Below the pieces are notes generated by a model, which did no database searches, was not told the origin of the DNA, and was given only the letters and a program-made list of their open reading frames with translations. A DNA stretch of 8,888 nucleotides from Rhodanobacteraceae bacterium (GTDB lineage Bacteria; Pseudomonadota; Gammaproteobacteria; Xanthomonadales; SZUA-5): positions 1-8,888 of the forward strand of contig QIMA01000559.1 of assembly GCA_003233535.1 (NCBI GenBank), in the 5' to 3' direction. Position 1 is the stretch's first letter. Each line of letters opens with the position of its first letter. Shown here in pieces: positions 1-6,087 of the stretch. The position numbers and the translations under genes are program-made.

Positions 1-19
1 CTGGGTTTACTGGTGCTGG

Positions 20-379
20 ATGATCGGGTTGACGCTACTGGCGCTGATCCACCTTGCGCCGGTGTTGGGTGTGGCCGGCGGCGACGTGCTGGAGCGCCTC
101 TACGGTGTCCGCGCCGAAGGGCCCGACCTGCAGCTGCTGTTGCGCCATCGCGCCGTCCTGTTTGGCATGGCAGGCGCGATCATGGTGCTCGCCTTGTTCA
201 ATCCCGGCTATCGATCCGTCGCGCTTGCCGTTGGCTGGCTCAACGTGCTCAGCTTCATCGTACTTGCCGCCCAAATCGGGCAGATCAACGAGGCCCTGGT
301 GCGGGTGTTGCGGGTGGACTATTTCGCCGTGGTGTTGCTGGCGGGATTGACGGCGATCAGGTTTCAGGCAAGAACGTAG
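20..379 (+). CDS. Small four-helix integral membrane protein (often mislabelled phosphopantetheine adenylyltransferase)
   Basis: A 119-residue hydrophobic protein with four predicted membrane helices at about residues 1-20, 43-62, 66-87 and 99-115. The LALIHLAPVLGV stretch in helix 1, the LYG motif and the LLLRHRAVLFG motif before helix 2 resemble a family of small Pseudomonas/xanthomonad membrane proteins. These are frequently annotated as phosphopantetheine adenylyltransferase, although nothing here looks like a nucleotidyltransferase. The true role is unknown. The frame stays open upstream to the window edge (codons from position 2), no Shine-Dalgarno precedes the ATG at 20, and relatives usually have a few more residues before the IHL motif. 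The real start may therefore lie outside the window. The gene ends 17 bp before a strong inverted repeat that may act as its 3' end. Confidence 0.7.
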   Translation: MIGLTLLALIHLAPVLGVAGGDVLERLYGVRAEGPDLQLLLRHRAVLFGMAGAIMVLALFNPGYRSVALAVGWLNVLSFIVLAAQIGQINEALVRVLRVDYFAVVLLAGLTAIRFQART

Positions 380-396
380 TATCCGGGTTAGCTTAG

Positions 397-504
397 TGAT
401 GCGTTTCGTACCTCAGTAGCATCCTACGAATTAGCCGGAGCCTCACGTTGAGCGGGGCGATCACCGCCCTTTCGTAGGATGCTGCTGAGGTACGAAACGC
501 ATCA
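397..504. repeat. Long inverted repeat, 34-bp arms (REP/BIME- or MITE-like)
   Basis: The arms at 397-430 and 471-504 are complementary over 34 bp. The single exception is T417 opposite G484, which would be a G-U pair in RNA. The loop is 40 nt (431-470). Each arm also contains nested complementary words: GATGC (399-403) with GCATC (419-423), and TTCGTA (405-410) with TACGAA (425-430). A single arm can therefore fold alone, as in REP/BIME units. The element lies between the convergent genes ending at 379 and 577, where it could act as a bidirectional 3' end or mRNA stabiliser. No T-run follows either arm. The nested palindromy and the placement suggest a dispersed genomic repeat. No transposase is present. 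Confidence 0.8.
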
Positions 505-576
505 ATGGCAAGTGCATTTACCTGTGCGCATCGGTGTTGCAGTGCGCCTATGCACTGGGTCCTATTATCTGCGCCA

Positions 577-1269
577 TTAATCTATGAGGTCTGCCTGCAG
601 ATCCGCCGTGTAATAGAGTAACCCAAAGTGCCCATAGGCTCTGGTGTAGCTGGCGTTCTCGCCGCTGATTCGGGAGCTGTGGACACCGCCGACCGTGCAA
701 ACGCCCGTGGCACAAACGATTTGATCGGACCAAGATTTGATTGAATACACGCGCGCGCCGAACTGTTCACCGGCGATGCTGTTGAGGAACGGGCTGTTCA
801 CCGATAGCCCCCAGTAGCCGCAGGTGCTGCTCCAGACATTCCAGGGATACCTGCCGCAGGTCCACAGGCCGCGATTGGCGCCGGCGATTCCAACGAAGCT
901 GTCTACTTGCGCGCTTAGACCGTAGCGATCGATTTCTCGTGCGGCCAAAGTCACGCCCATGGAATGCCCGATCACGTCGATCTTGCCCGTGCAAGAGGCG
1001 GCAATCGCGCTGTTTAGGGCGTCGCGGACCGGCACCTCTTCGCTGCCGTTGTGATCGTTGCAGGCCGGGCAACTGCTGCCCCAAGACGGTCGGTAGATCT
1101 GCGCGCTGCTGTAGCCGCGAGACAGTAGCTCGGCGCGCGTGTCATCCCAGTCTGACGGCATGCCCGCGTTGCCGTGGACCAGCACGACGTTGTCTACGCA
1201 CGCAGCATCGGCTCGCTGCATCATGAAAATACATGTGGCCGTTAAGGCCACTATCAGTAAAGTCCTCAT
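577..1269 (-). CDS. Secreted triacylglycerol lipase/esterase (lipase class 2-type alpha/beta hydrolase)
   Basis: A 230-residue protein with a Sec signal peptide (MRTLLIVALTATCIFMM, cleavage near ADA/AC at about residue 22) and a compact alpha/beta-hydrolase fold resembling Bacillus-type lipases (LipA/EstA). The visible triad is Ser103 in the nucleophile elbow GHSMG, Asp182 in SWSDQIV and His214 in YGHFGLL. The oxyanion strand VLVHGN is at residues 29-34. The mature part has eight cysteines (24, 67, 70, 93, 138, 150, 186, 191), enough for four disulfides, which fits export to the periplasm or medium. The likely reaction is hydrolysis of ester bonds in lipids or short-chain esters; the substrate cannot be told from sequence. 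The start at 1269 has a good ribosome site (GGAGG, about 6 nt upstream). The gene lies 112 bp downstream of phaZ on the same strand, with hairpins between them, so co-transcription is possible but not assured. Confidence 0.87.
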   Translation of the reverse strand: MRTLLIVALTATCIFMMQRADAACVDNVVLVHGNAGMPSDWDDTRAELLSRGYSSAQIYRPSWGSSCPACNDHNGSEEVPVRDALNSAIAASCTGKIDVIGHSMGVTLAAREIDRYGLSAQVDSFVGIAGANRGLWTCGRYPWNVWSSTCGYWGLSVNSPFLNSIAGEQFGARVYSIKSWSDQIVCATGVCTVGGVHSSRISGENASYTRAYGHFGLLYYTADLQADLID

Positions 1270-1327
1270 ACTTCCCTCCCAGAAAGCGATTAGTGCAGGG
1301 GCAGGGTAGACGCGCTAGGTGCGTCGC

Positions 1328-1369
1328 GCACTTGTACCTAAGTGCAAGGCTGAGAGCTGCGAGCCTTGC
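1328..1369 (-). terminator. Overlapping hairpins after phaZ (weak terminator candidate)
   Basis: Between phaZ and the lipase gene, GCAAGGCT (1344-1351) pairs with AGCCTTGC (1362-1369) around a 10-nt loop. A second stem, GCACTT (1328-1333) with AAGTGC (1340-1345), overlaps it by two bases. No U-run follows in the phaZ direction, so this may be an attenuator, a processing site or a 3'-end stabiliser instead of a full intrinsic terminator. Confidence 0.35.
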
Positions 1370-1381
1370 TCAGCCCTCTAA

Positions 1382-2623
1382 CTAAGCCTGCTCGCGAATG
1401 AAGTCACGCACCTGCGGGTAGACCATCTCGCGCCAGCGGCGGCCGCTGAAAATACCGTAGTGACCGGCGCCTTCGACCACGTACTTGCGTTTGCGGTCTT
1501 CGTCGATGCTGCTGCACAGCGTATGTGCGGCTTCGGTCTGGCCCAGGCCGGAGATGTCGTCCAGCTCGCCTTCGACGGTTAGCAGCGCGCTGTCCTTGAT
1601 CGCTTCTGGCCGCACTCGTTCGCCAGCTACGTCCCACAATCTGCGAGGCAGCAGGTGTTCCTGGAATACCGTGCGAATGGTGTCCAGGTAATAATCGGCC
1701 GGCATATCGAGCACCGCGTTGTACTCGTCGTAAAAGCGTTTATGTGAATCGGCGTCATCCAAATCGCCACGCAGCAGGTCCTTGTAGAAGTCCCAGTGCG
1801 AACTAAAGTGGCGGCTGGGGTTCATTGCCAGGAATCCGGCGTGCTGTAGGAATCCTGGATAGACCTTGCGTCCGGCACCCGGGTAGCGGTCGGGCACTTC
1901 GTGTATGACCGAATTTTCGAACCAGGACAGTGGCTTGGTGGTGGCCAAATCGTTGACCTTGGTGGGGCTGCAGCGCGGGTCGATAGGTCCGCCCATCATG
2001 GTCATCGAGCGCGGCGTGTCTTCGCCGTTGGCCGCCATCAGCGAAACCGCCGCTAGCACCGGCACGGTGGGCTGACAAACGCTAATCACGTGCAGGTTCT
2101 TCGCGCCGATCTGACGCATGAACTCCTGGATATAGCTGACGTAGTCGTCGAGATGAAAGGCGCCCTGATCAAGCGGCACCATGCGTGCGTCAATCCAATC
2201 GGTGACGAACACTTTGTGGTCGCGCAGTAACGTGCGCACGGTGTCGCGCAGGAGCGTGCTGTGATGGCCCGATAGCGCAGCAACGACGAGGACGGTTGGG
2301 TCATCTTTGAGGTCGTGAACTACCTGCGCGTCATCGCTGTAGCGCTTGAAGCGAATCAGCTTGCAGAAAGGCTTGGTGGCTACCGGGATTTCGACGACGG
2401 GCAACTCATGCCCATGGGCCTGCACCGAGCGGATCCCGAACTCCGGCTTTTCGTAGTCTTTGCCAACGCGGTGGAAAAGCTCGAAGCCAGCGGCCCAGCG
2501 GCTTGCGCCGGGTATTTGCGATACCCAACTGTTAGGAGCGCTGAGCATCTTTGCGTTAGCTTCCGCCCAGGACACCATTGGGCTGAGCATGGACCGTTGC
2601 AGCTCGTGCAGCTGATAGAGCAT
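1382..2623 (-). CDS. phaZ: Intracellular poly(3-hydroxybutyrate) depolymerase PhaZ
   Basis: The protein starts MLYQLHELQ, the standard N-terminus of the PhaZa1-type intracellular PHB depolymerases. These act on native amorphous PHB granules in the cytoplasm and release hydroxybutyrate units or oligomers. Counted from this Met (413 residues), the candidate triad is Cys183 in the box VCQPTV, Asp355 in EGELDDISG and His388 in GAGHYGIF. As I recall, these are the same numbers as the Cys-Asp-His triad of Ralstonia eutropha PhaZ1. The nucleophile is Cys, not Ser as in a lipase box. There is no signal peptide. An in-frame ATG at 2644 would add seven residues, but it lacks a ribosome site, whereas the ATG at 2623 has GGGA 8 nt upstream and matches the family start. 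No PHA synthase or phasin gene is in the window, so phaZ stands apart from a pha operon here. TGC-rich palindromes lie 57-109 bp upstream. Confidence 0.93.
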   Translation of the reverse strand: MLYQLHELQRSMLSPMVSWAEANAKMLSAPNSWVSQIPGASRWAAGFELFHRVGKDYEKPEFGIRSVQAHGHELPVVEIPVATKPFCKLIRFKRYSDDAQVVHDLKDDPTVLVVAALSGHHSTLLRDTVRTLLRDHKVFVTDWIDARMVPLDQGAFHLDDYVSYIQEFMRQIGAKNLHVISVCQPTVPVLAAVSLMAANGEDTPRSMTMMGGPIDPRCSPTKVNDLATTKPLSWFENSVIHEVPDRYPGAGRKVYPGFLQHAGFLAMNPSRHFSSHWDFYKDLLRGDLDDADSHKRFYDEYNAVLDMPADYYLDTIRTVFQEHLLPRRLWDVAGERVRPEAIKDSALLTVEGELDDISGLGQTEAAHTLCSSIDEDRKRKYVVEGAGHYGIFSGRRWREMVYPQVRDFIREQA

Positions 2624-2975
2624 GGATTGATTCCCGTCTCGCATTGTCAGCCGGCCATACTACGCTTCGTCGTTATTGTTGCAATGCACACAAGGCAATC
2701 ATTGGTATTTCGGCTCAATACATTGCATTGCAGCATGTTGCTTCTAGCGTCCAATTCGCGGCGGAGTCGGAGGCCGAGATTTATATGCCGATTTCGCAGC
2801 TGCAGCGGTCCGGCCAATACACCCACAAGGGCGATCGTGTTGTCTTAGGACACCGGGCTAGCAAAGCCGGAATAATGCGGCCTGATGGCACGCGAGCATT
2901 GGGCGTTGGGTCAGGTACACGATGTATGCTCGAGGTTAGAGTCTCGCCCTGAAATCACACTAAGGTGCTGAAAAA
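2624..2975. other. Divergent intergenic region phaZ-trhA
   Basis: This 352-bp spacer separates the divergently transcribed phaZ and trhA genes and should hold both promoters. The only open frame through it (2644-2952, +, TTG start) has no ribosome site and no recognisable domain, so I do not call a gene. The visible structure is a pair of TGC-rich palindromes near the phaZ side, a GCAGCTGC palindrome at 2796-2803 and a good trhA ribosome site (AAGGTG at 2962-2967). No convincing -35/-10 pair was found by eye for either gene. Confidence 0.7.
2680..2732. promoter_or_regulatory. TGC-rich inverted repeat upstream of phaZ (candidate operator)
   Basis: TGCAATGCA at 2680-2688 and its exact reverse complement TGCATTGCA at 2724-2732 flank a 35-bp centre. 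The right arm continues into further TGC/GCA words (GCAGCATGTTGC). The pair sits 57-109 bp upstream of the phaZ start codon, where a repressor or activator could act. TGC-rich palindromes are the known targets of PhaR-type regulators of PHA metabolism in other proteobacteria. That link is inference, because no phaR gene is in the window. Confidence 0.4.
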
Positions 2976-3623
2976 ATGGAAGATCAGCACAGCGCGCACC
3001 ATCTACGTGAGGAGCTGTTTAACGCCTTGACCCACGGCGCCGGCGTGGCGGCCAGCATCGCTGGCGGCGGTGTACTGATCACCTTGGCCGTGATCTTCGG
3101 CGATGCCTGGAAAATTGTCGCTTCCAGCGTTTTTGTTGCCTCGCTAATCCTGATGTACACGGCCTCGACCCTCTATCACGCCTTTCGCCACGAGCGGATC
3201 AAGGCGCGACTGAAGATCCTCGATCACTGTGCCATCTTCATTCTGATCGCCGGGACCTACACGCCGTTCACACTGATTGGGCTGCGCGGAGGCTGGGGCT
3301 GGACCTTGTTCGGCCTAATCTGGTCGATCGCCGTCATTGGGGTCATCTTTAAGCTCTACTTCACCGGCAGATTCCCGCGGCTATCCACCGTTATTTACAT
3401 AGCGATGGGCTGGCTGGTGGTTATCGCCATCGGTCCGCTGGTTGCCTCGCTACACACCTGGACCCTCATCTGGCTGTTCGGTGGCGGTATTTGCTACACC
3501 GCTGGGACCTACTTCTATCACCGCCCCAAGCTGCGCTATGCGCACGGCATTTGGCATTTATTCGTGCTCGGCGGCAGCACCATGCACTTTGTCGCGGTGA
3601 GTCAGCAGGTCCTTTGGGGGTAA
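2976..3623 (+). CDS. trhA: TrhA/hemolysin III family membrane protein (PAQR-like, YqfA type)
   Basis: A 215-residue protein with about seven membrane helices, the normal size for the bacterial hemolysin III/TrhA branch of the PAQR (CREST) superfamily. Diagnostic motifs are all visible: ELFNALTHG near the N-terminus (E13, N16, H20), S65TLYH69 at the end of helix 2, D84H85 before helix 3, GTYTPF at 94-99, and H190GIWH194 with H204 in the last helix. The S-xxx-H / D / H-xxx-H set is the family's proposed metal-dependent hydrolase centre. Family members influence membrane fluidity and energetics; a hemolytic role is doubtful and the name is historical. The start is supported by AAGGTG 8 nt upstream of the ATG. 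It is transcribed divergently from phaZ with no obvious functional tie. A short CCAG-repeat tract begins 4 bp after its stop. Confidence 0.92.
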   Translation: MEDQHSAHHLREELFNALTHGAGVAASIAGGGVLITLAVIFGDAWKIVASSVFVASLILMYTASTLYHAFRHERIKARLKILDHCAIFILIAGTYTPFTLIGLRGGWGWTLFGLIWSIAVIGVIFKLYFTGRFPRLSTVIYIAMGWLVVIAIGPLVASLHTWTLIWLFGGGICYTAGTYFYHRPKLRYAHGIWHLFVLGGSTMHFVAVSQQVLWG

Positions 3624-3627
3624 CAGC

Positions 3628-3660
3628 CCAGTACTAGCGGCCAGTTCCAGTAGCCAGTTA
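3628..3660 (+). repeat. Degenerate CCAGTAG heptamer repeat after trhA
   Basis: Four CCAGT words run from just past the trhA stop: CCAGTA (3628), CCAGTT (3641), CCAGTAG (3647) and CCAGTTA (3654). The last three are directly adjacent. The word CCAGTAGCCAGT recurs in the same sense orientation downstream of the minus-strand gene ending at 7414. The function is unknown; it looks like a short tandem intergenic repeat. Confidence 0.45.
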
Positions 3661-3882
3661 GGAGCGGAGCAAACGCCAGCATCGTTGCCGTCGCAAAGAC
3701 TTACCCCTTCTGCTACGCTACGCGCACTGTGTTTGCATGGTCACTGCGTGCCGTGACTTGATGCAGCGCCGATCTTAGATCCGCTTCATCGTGTTACTCG
3801 CTCCCTTGCATCCCAGTGAACGATGGCTGGCCATTGGGTTGGTCGTGAGCTTTTTTTCAGTAACTTGTTTGGAGTGAGTTCC

Positions 3883-4107
3883 ATGTCTGATCGGGAGACC
3901 GGTACCGTCAAGTGGTTTAACGAAGCCAAAGGCTTTGGTTTTATCAGCCGCACTGAAGGTCCCGATGTATTCGTGCATTTCCGTGCCATTACCGGCACGG
4001 GTTTCCGTACCCTCACTGAGGGCAAAAGCGTTAGCTTCATCGTGACTGAGGGTCAAAAGGGCCCGCAGGCGGAGGATGTGGCTGCGGAGGGTGGGGCTGC
4101 GGAGTAA
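3883..4107 (+). CDS. Cold-shock domain protein (CspA family)
   Basis: A 74-residue single cold-shock domain that binds single-stranded RNA/DNA and works as a cytoplasmic RNA chaperone. The beta-barrel landmarks are present: [16 protein letters not shown] (residues 6-21, RNP1 KGFGFI with W11, F18, F20) and VFVHF (29-33, RNP2 with F30, H32, F33). Two features differ from the commonest CspA form: FRAI replaces FSAI after RNP2, and there is an acidic Ala/Glu/Gly tail ([12 protein letters not shown]). The frame runs upstream to 3823, but the ATG at 3883 is chosen because it starts the domain as usual and has GGAG 8 nt upstream. The 259-bp spacer before it is long enough for the extended 5' leader typical of csp genes, although I could not place a promoter. 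Transcription ends at the strong terminator at 4135-4167, so it appears monocistronic. Confidence 0.93.
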   Translation: MSDRETGTVKWFNEAKGFGFISRTEGPDVFVHFRAITGTGFRTLTEGKSVSFIVTEGQKGPQAEDVAAEGGAAE

Positions 4108-4134
4108 TTGCGCGGACACAGCCTACGTTCGATG

Positions 4135-4167
4135 CCGGGCGGGGTCTGACCCCGCCCGGTTTTTTTT
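4135..4167 (+). terminator. Strong intrinsic terminator of the cold-shock gene
   Basis: A perfect 11-bp GC-rich stem (4135-4145 with 4149-4159) closes a 3-nt loop CTG and is followed at once by eight T residues (4160-4167). It begins 28 bp after the csp stop codon. This is a textbook rho-independent terminator for the plus strand. Confidence 0.95.
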
Positions 4168-4296
4168 ACCTCTCTCCAAACAACGCTGCGAGTATGGTGA
4201 CCCCTCACCAATGACCGCGCGTGGCGGCGACTGCCGCCGATCGGTTCTGCACCCGCAACATCTATGCAGCCGCAGCTAGCCCGCCGTCGATCAACA

Positions 4297-4359
4297 GCGG
4301 TCGGGGGGCGATGATTAACGTGTCCCTAGAGGATTATCAGCCGACCCTGGGCGGTCGGC
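4297..4359 (+). promoter_or_regulatory. Alternative hairpins in the leader of the RRM gene
   Basis: GCCGACC (4340-4346) pairs perfectly with GGTCGGC (4353-4359) around the loop CTGGGC. The stem ends only 5 nt before the GGAG ribosome site at 4365-4368. An identical 8-mer GCGGTCGG occurs at 4297-4304 and again at 4351-4358, so CCGACC could pair with either copy. The two folds exclude each other, which suggests a switchable leader. Whether it is used is unknown. Confidence 0.4.
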
Positions 4360-4375
4360 CTACCGGAGTATTTGA

Positions 4376-4639
4376 ATGATTACAGTGAGTGTTCGTGGTC
4401 TTCCTGCCGAAATGACCGAAGACGGTCTTGTTGAAATGTTTGCCAGCTTTGGCAAGGTGCACCAGATGAAGATGGCCCGCGATTTGTTTAGCGGTGCCTG
4501 CAAGGGGTTCGCCGAGGTGCAGATGGAAGGACACGAAGCGCGCGCTGCGATCGAAGGCCTTGATGGCAAAGCCGCCGAGGGCGGCTTCTTGCGCGTGGGC
4601 GTAAGCAAGCCCGGCGGTGGACGTCGGGGTCGTCGTTAG
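4376..4639 (+). CDS. Small RRM-domain RNA-binding protein
   Basis: An 87-residue protein made of one RNA-recognition motif and a basic Gly/Arg tail (GGGRRGRR). The fold is readable: beta1/RNP2 VSVRGLP (4-10), helix 1 TEDGLVEMFASFG (14-26), beta2, beta3/RNP1 KGFAEVQM (43-50), helix 2 HEARAAIEGLDG, and beta4 FLRVGVSKP. Stand-alone RRM proteins of this size bind RNA in many bacteria. Unusually, only one of the three canonical stacking aromatics is present (F45): RNP2 has Ser5, and RNP1 position 5 is Glu47. Binding may therefore rely on the basic tail, or it may be weak or selective. The start has GGAG 7 nt upstream. It lies 209 bp after the csp terminator, so it has its own promoter, with a hairpin leader just ahead. 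Confidence 0.88.
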   Translation: MITVSVRGLPAEMTEDGLVEMFASFGKVHQMKMARDLFSGACKGFAEVQMEGHEARAAIEGLDGKAAEGGFLRVGVSKPGGGRRGRR

Positions 4640-4691
4640 ACTTCGCGACATTCGTTGCCGTTAGCTTCCGCTCTCGTTCGTATGGCCCTTC

Positions 4692-4736
4692 GCTGACCGG
4701 CAATCGCACGGTTAGCGGGAGGCCCGCACGGTCAGC
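4692..4736. repeat. Nested direct and inverted repeats after the RRM gene
   Basis: GCTGACCG (4692-4699) is the reverse complement of CGGTCAGC (4729-4736). CGCACGGTTAGC (4705-4716) recurs as CGCACGGTCAGC (4725-4736) with one mismatch. GCGGG/CCCGC (4715-4719 and 4723-4727) forms a small central hairpin. The block could be the 3' end of the RRM mRNA, although no T-run follows, or a regulator site for the transporter gene starting at 4800. Confidence 0.4.
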
Positions 4737-4799
4737 TACTTTAGTGCCTCCGCCGGGTTCAAGCCTGATCCCGGCTCGTGTAAGCTGCGGCCCTCAACC

Positions 4800-6065
4800 A
4801 TGGATGACATTCCTCTAAGTTTGCTGTTCGGCGCGCTGTTCGTCTTGATTCCGTGCTCGGCCTTCTTTTCTGGTTCCGAGACCGCGTTGATGGCAATCAA
4901 TCGCTATCGACTCTTGCATCTGGCGCGAGAGGGCAACCGCGGTGCGATTCTGGCGCAGCGGCTGTTGGAGCATCCAGACCGGCTGATCGGGCTGATTCTG
5001 CTCGGCAACAATTTCGTCAATATTTTGGCGTCCGTGCTTAGCGGCTTCGCCTTTGTGCGCCTTTTTGGCGAGTACGGCCCCTTGGTAGCAACGGTGACGT
5101 TAACCGCCGTGGTGCTGATTTTTGCAGAGGTGGCGCCGAAAACTCTGGCCGCTTTCAAACCCGAGCGCGTTGCCCTGCCGGCATCCTACGTTCTGTATCC
5201 GATGCTGCGCGTGCTGTACCCGGTCGTCCGCGTCATCAACTGGGCCGCAGGACTGGTCCTGCGAATGGTCGGCTATAAGCGCAGTGACACAAATGATCAA
5301 TCGCTGTCCCAAGCCGAGTTGCGCACGTTATTGGAAGAGGGCGGCGGTCTGATCCCCGACGGTCATCGGCGCATGCTGCTCAACATCCTCGCGCTGGAAG
5401 AGGCGCGAGTCGAAGACATCATGGTCCCTCGCAGCGAAATTTCCGGCATCGATCTCGATGACACCGCCGAGGAACTCACCGGCGCGCTAGCCGGCTACCC
5501 TTACAGTCGGGCGCTGGTCTACCGCGGCAACGTCAGCGAAGTCGTAGGCACGCTGAATCTGCGTGAGTTAGTCAATCTGCGCGAGGCCAGCGTGATTGAC
5601 CACGCGCTCATCGAGAGCCGTCTGCGTAAACCGTATTTCATTCCTGACAGTACCCGGCTGCCGCAACAACTGCTGCAATTTCAACGCCAGCAGCGACGCA
5701 TGGCGCTGGTGGTCGACGAATACGGCGACTTGGTCGGGCTAATCACCGTGGCCGACATCCTGGAAGAGATCGTCGGCGATTTCACCACCACGCCGGGCGA
5801 GGATACGCGCCGTATTCATCACGAGCCGAACGGCGAAGTGGTGGTCGATGGGCGAATACCGGTGCATAGCCTCAATCGCCGCCTAGAATGGAACTTGCCC
5901 ACGGATTCCGCGCGCACTTTCAGCGGTCTGATCGTCAGTGTGTTAGAAGATTTGCCAACCGAGGGCGCTGAGTTGACGCTTGGCGAATACCGCATGCGGA
6001 TTGAACTGGTCACCGATAACGTGGTCCGCCGCGTGCGGGTTTGGGTGGGCTCCGAAGAAAAATAA
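4800..6065 (+). CDS. HlyC/CorC family transporter, CNNM/CorB type (DUF21 + CBS pair + CorC_HlyC domain)
   Basis: A 421-residue inner-membrane protein with the full architecture of the YfjD/CorB branch. A DUF21/CNNM transmembrane domain with helices near the N-terminus (about residues 1-190) contains the signature FFSGSETALMAINRYRL (22-38) and the LLGNNFVNILAS segment. Two CBS domains follow, the first opening with VEDIMVPRSEI near residue 203 and the second with ALVVDEYGDLVGLITVADILEEIVGDF near 302-328. A CorC_HlyC domain closes it (about 340-420). Characterised relatives are linked to Mg2+ (and Co2+) efflux or resistance, with ATP/Mg binding at the CBS pair. 'Hemolysin' names for the family are legacy. 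No Shine-Dalgarno precedes the ATG at 4800, but the next in-frame Met (residue 31) would delete the SGSE motif, so this start stands. The phosphoribosyltransferase gene starts 22 bp after its stop, suggesting an operon. Confidence 0.92.
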   Translation: MDDIPLSLLFGALFVLIPCSAFFSGSETALMAINRYRLLHLAREGNRGAILAQRLLEHPDRLIGLILLGNNFVNILASVLSGFAFVRLFGEYGPLVATVTLTAVVLIFAEVAPKTLAAFKPERVALPASYVLYPMLRVLYPVVRVINWAAGLVLRMVGYKRSDTNDQSLSQAELRTLLEEGGGLIPDGHRRMLLNILALEEARVEDIMVPRSEISGIDLDDTAEELTGALAGYPYSRALVYRGNVSEVVGTLNLRELVNLREASVIDHALIESRLRKPYFIPDSTRLPQQLLQFQRQQRRMALVVDEYGDLVGLITVADILEEIVGDFTTTPGEDTRRIHHEPNGEVVVDGRIPVHSLNRRLEWNLPTDSARTFSGLIVSVLEDLPTEGAELTLGEYRMRIELVTDNVVRRVRVWVGSEEK

Positions 6066-6087
6066 AAAATCGCTGAATGGGGGCGTG

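Noticed and set aside
397..504. CRISPR repeat or attachment site
   Set aside because: There are only two copies, in inverted orientation with a 40-nt loop and no spacer array, integrase or tRNA nearby; a REP/MITE-type element fits better.
2315..2848. 177-codon open frame on the plus strand
   Set aside because: It is antisense to phaZ over much of its length, and phaZ is strongly supported by its triad and family N-terminus.
2644..2952. Open frame of 102 codons in the phaZ-trhA spacer (+ strand)
   Set aside because: It begins at a TTG with no ribosome site, has no recognisable domain and overlaps the expected divergent promoter region.
3775..4119. 114-codon minus-strand open frame over the cold-shock gene
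   Set aside because: The plus-strand cold-shock domain, ribosome site and terminator explain this stretch; the antisense product has no family features.
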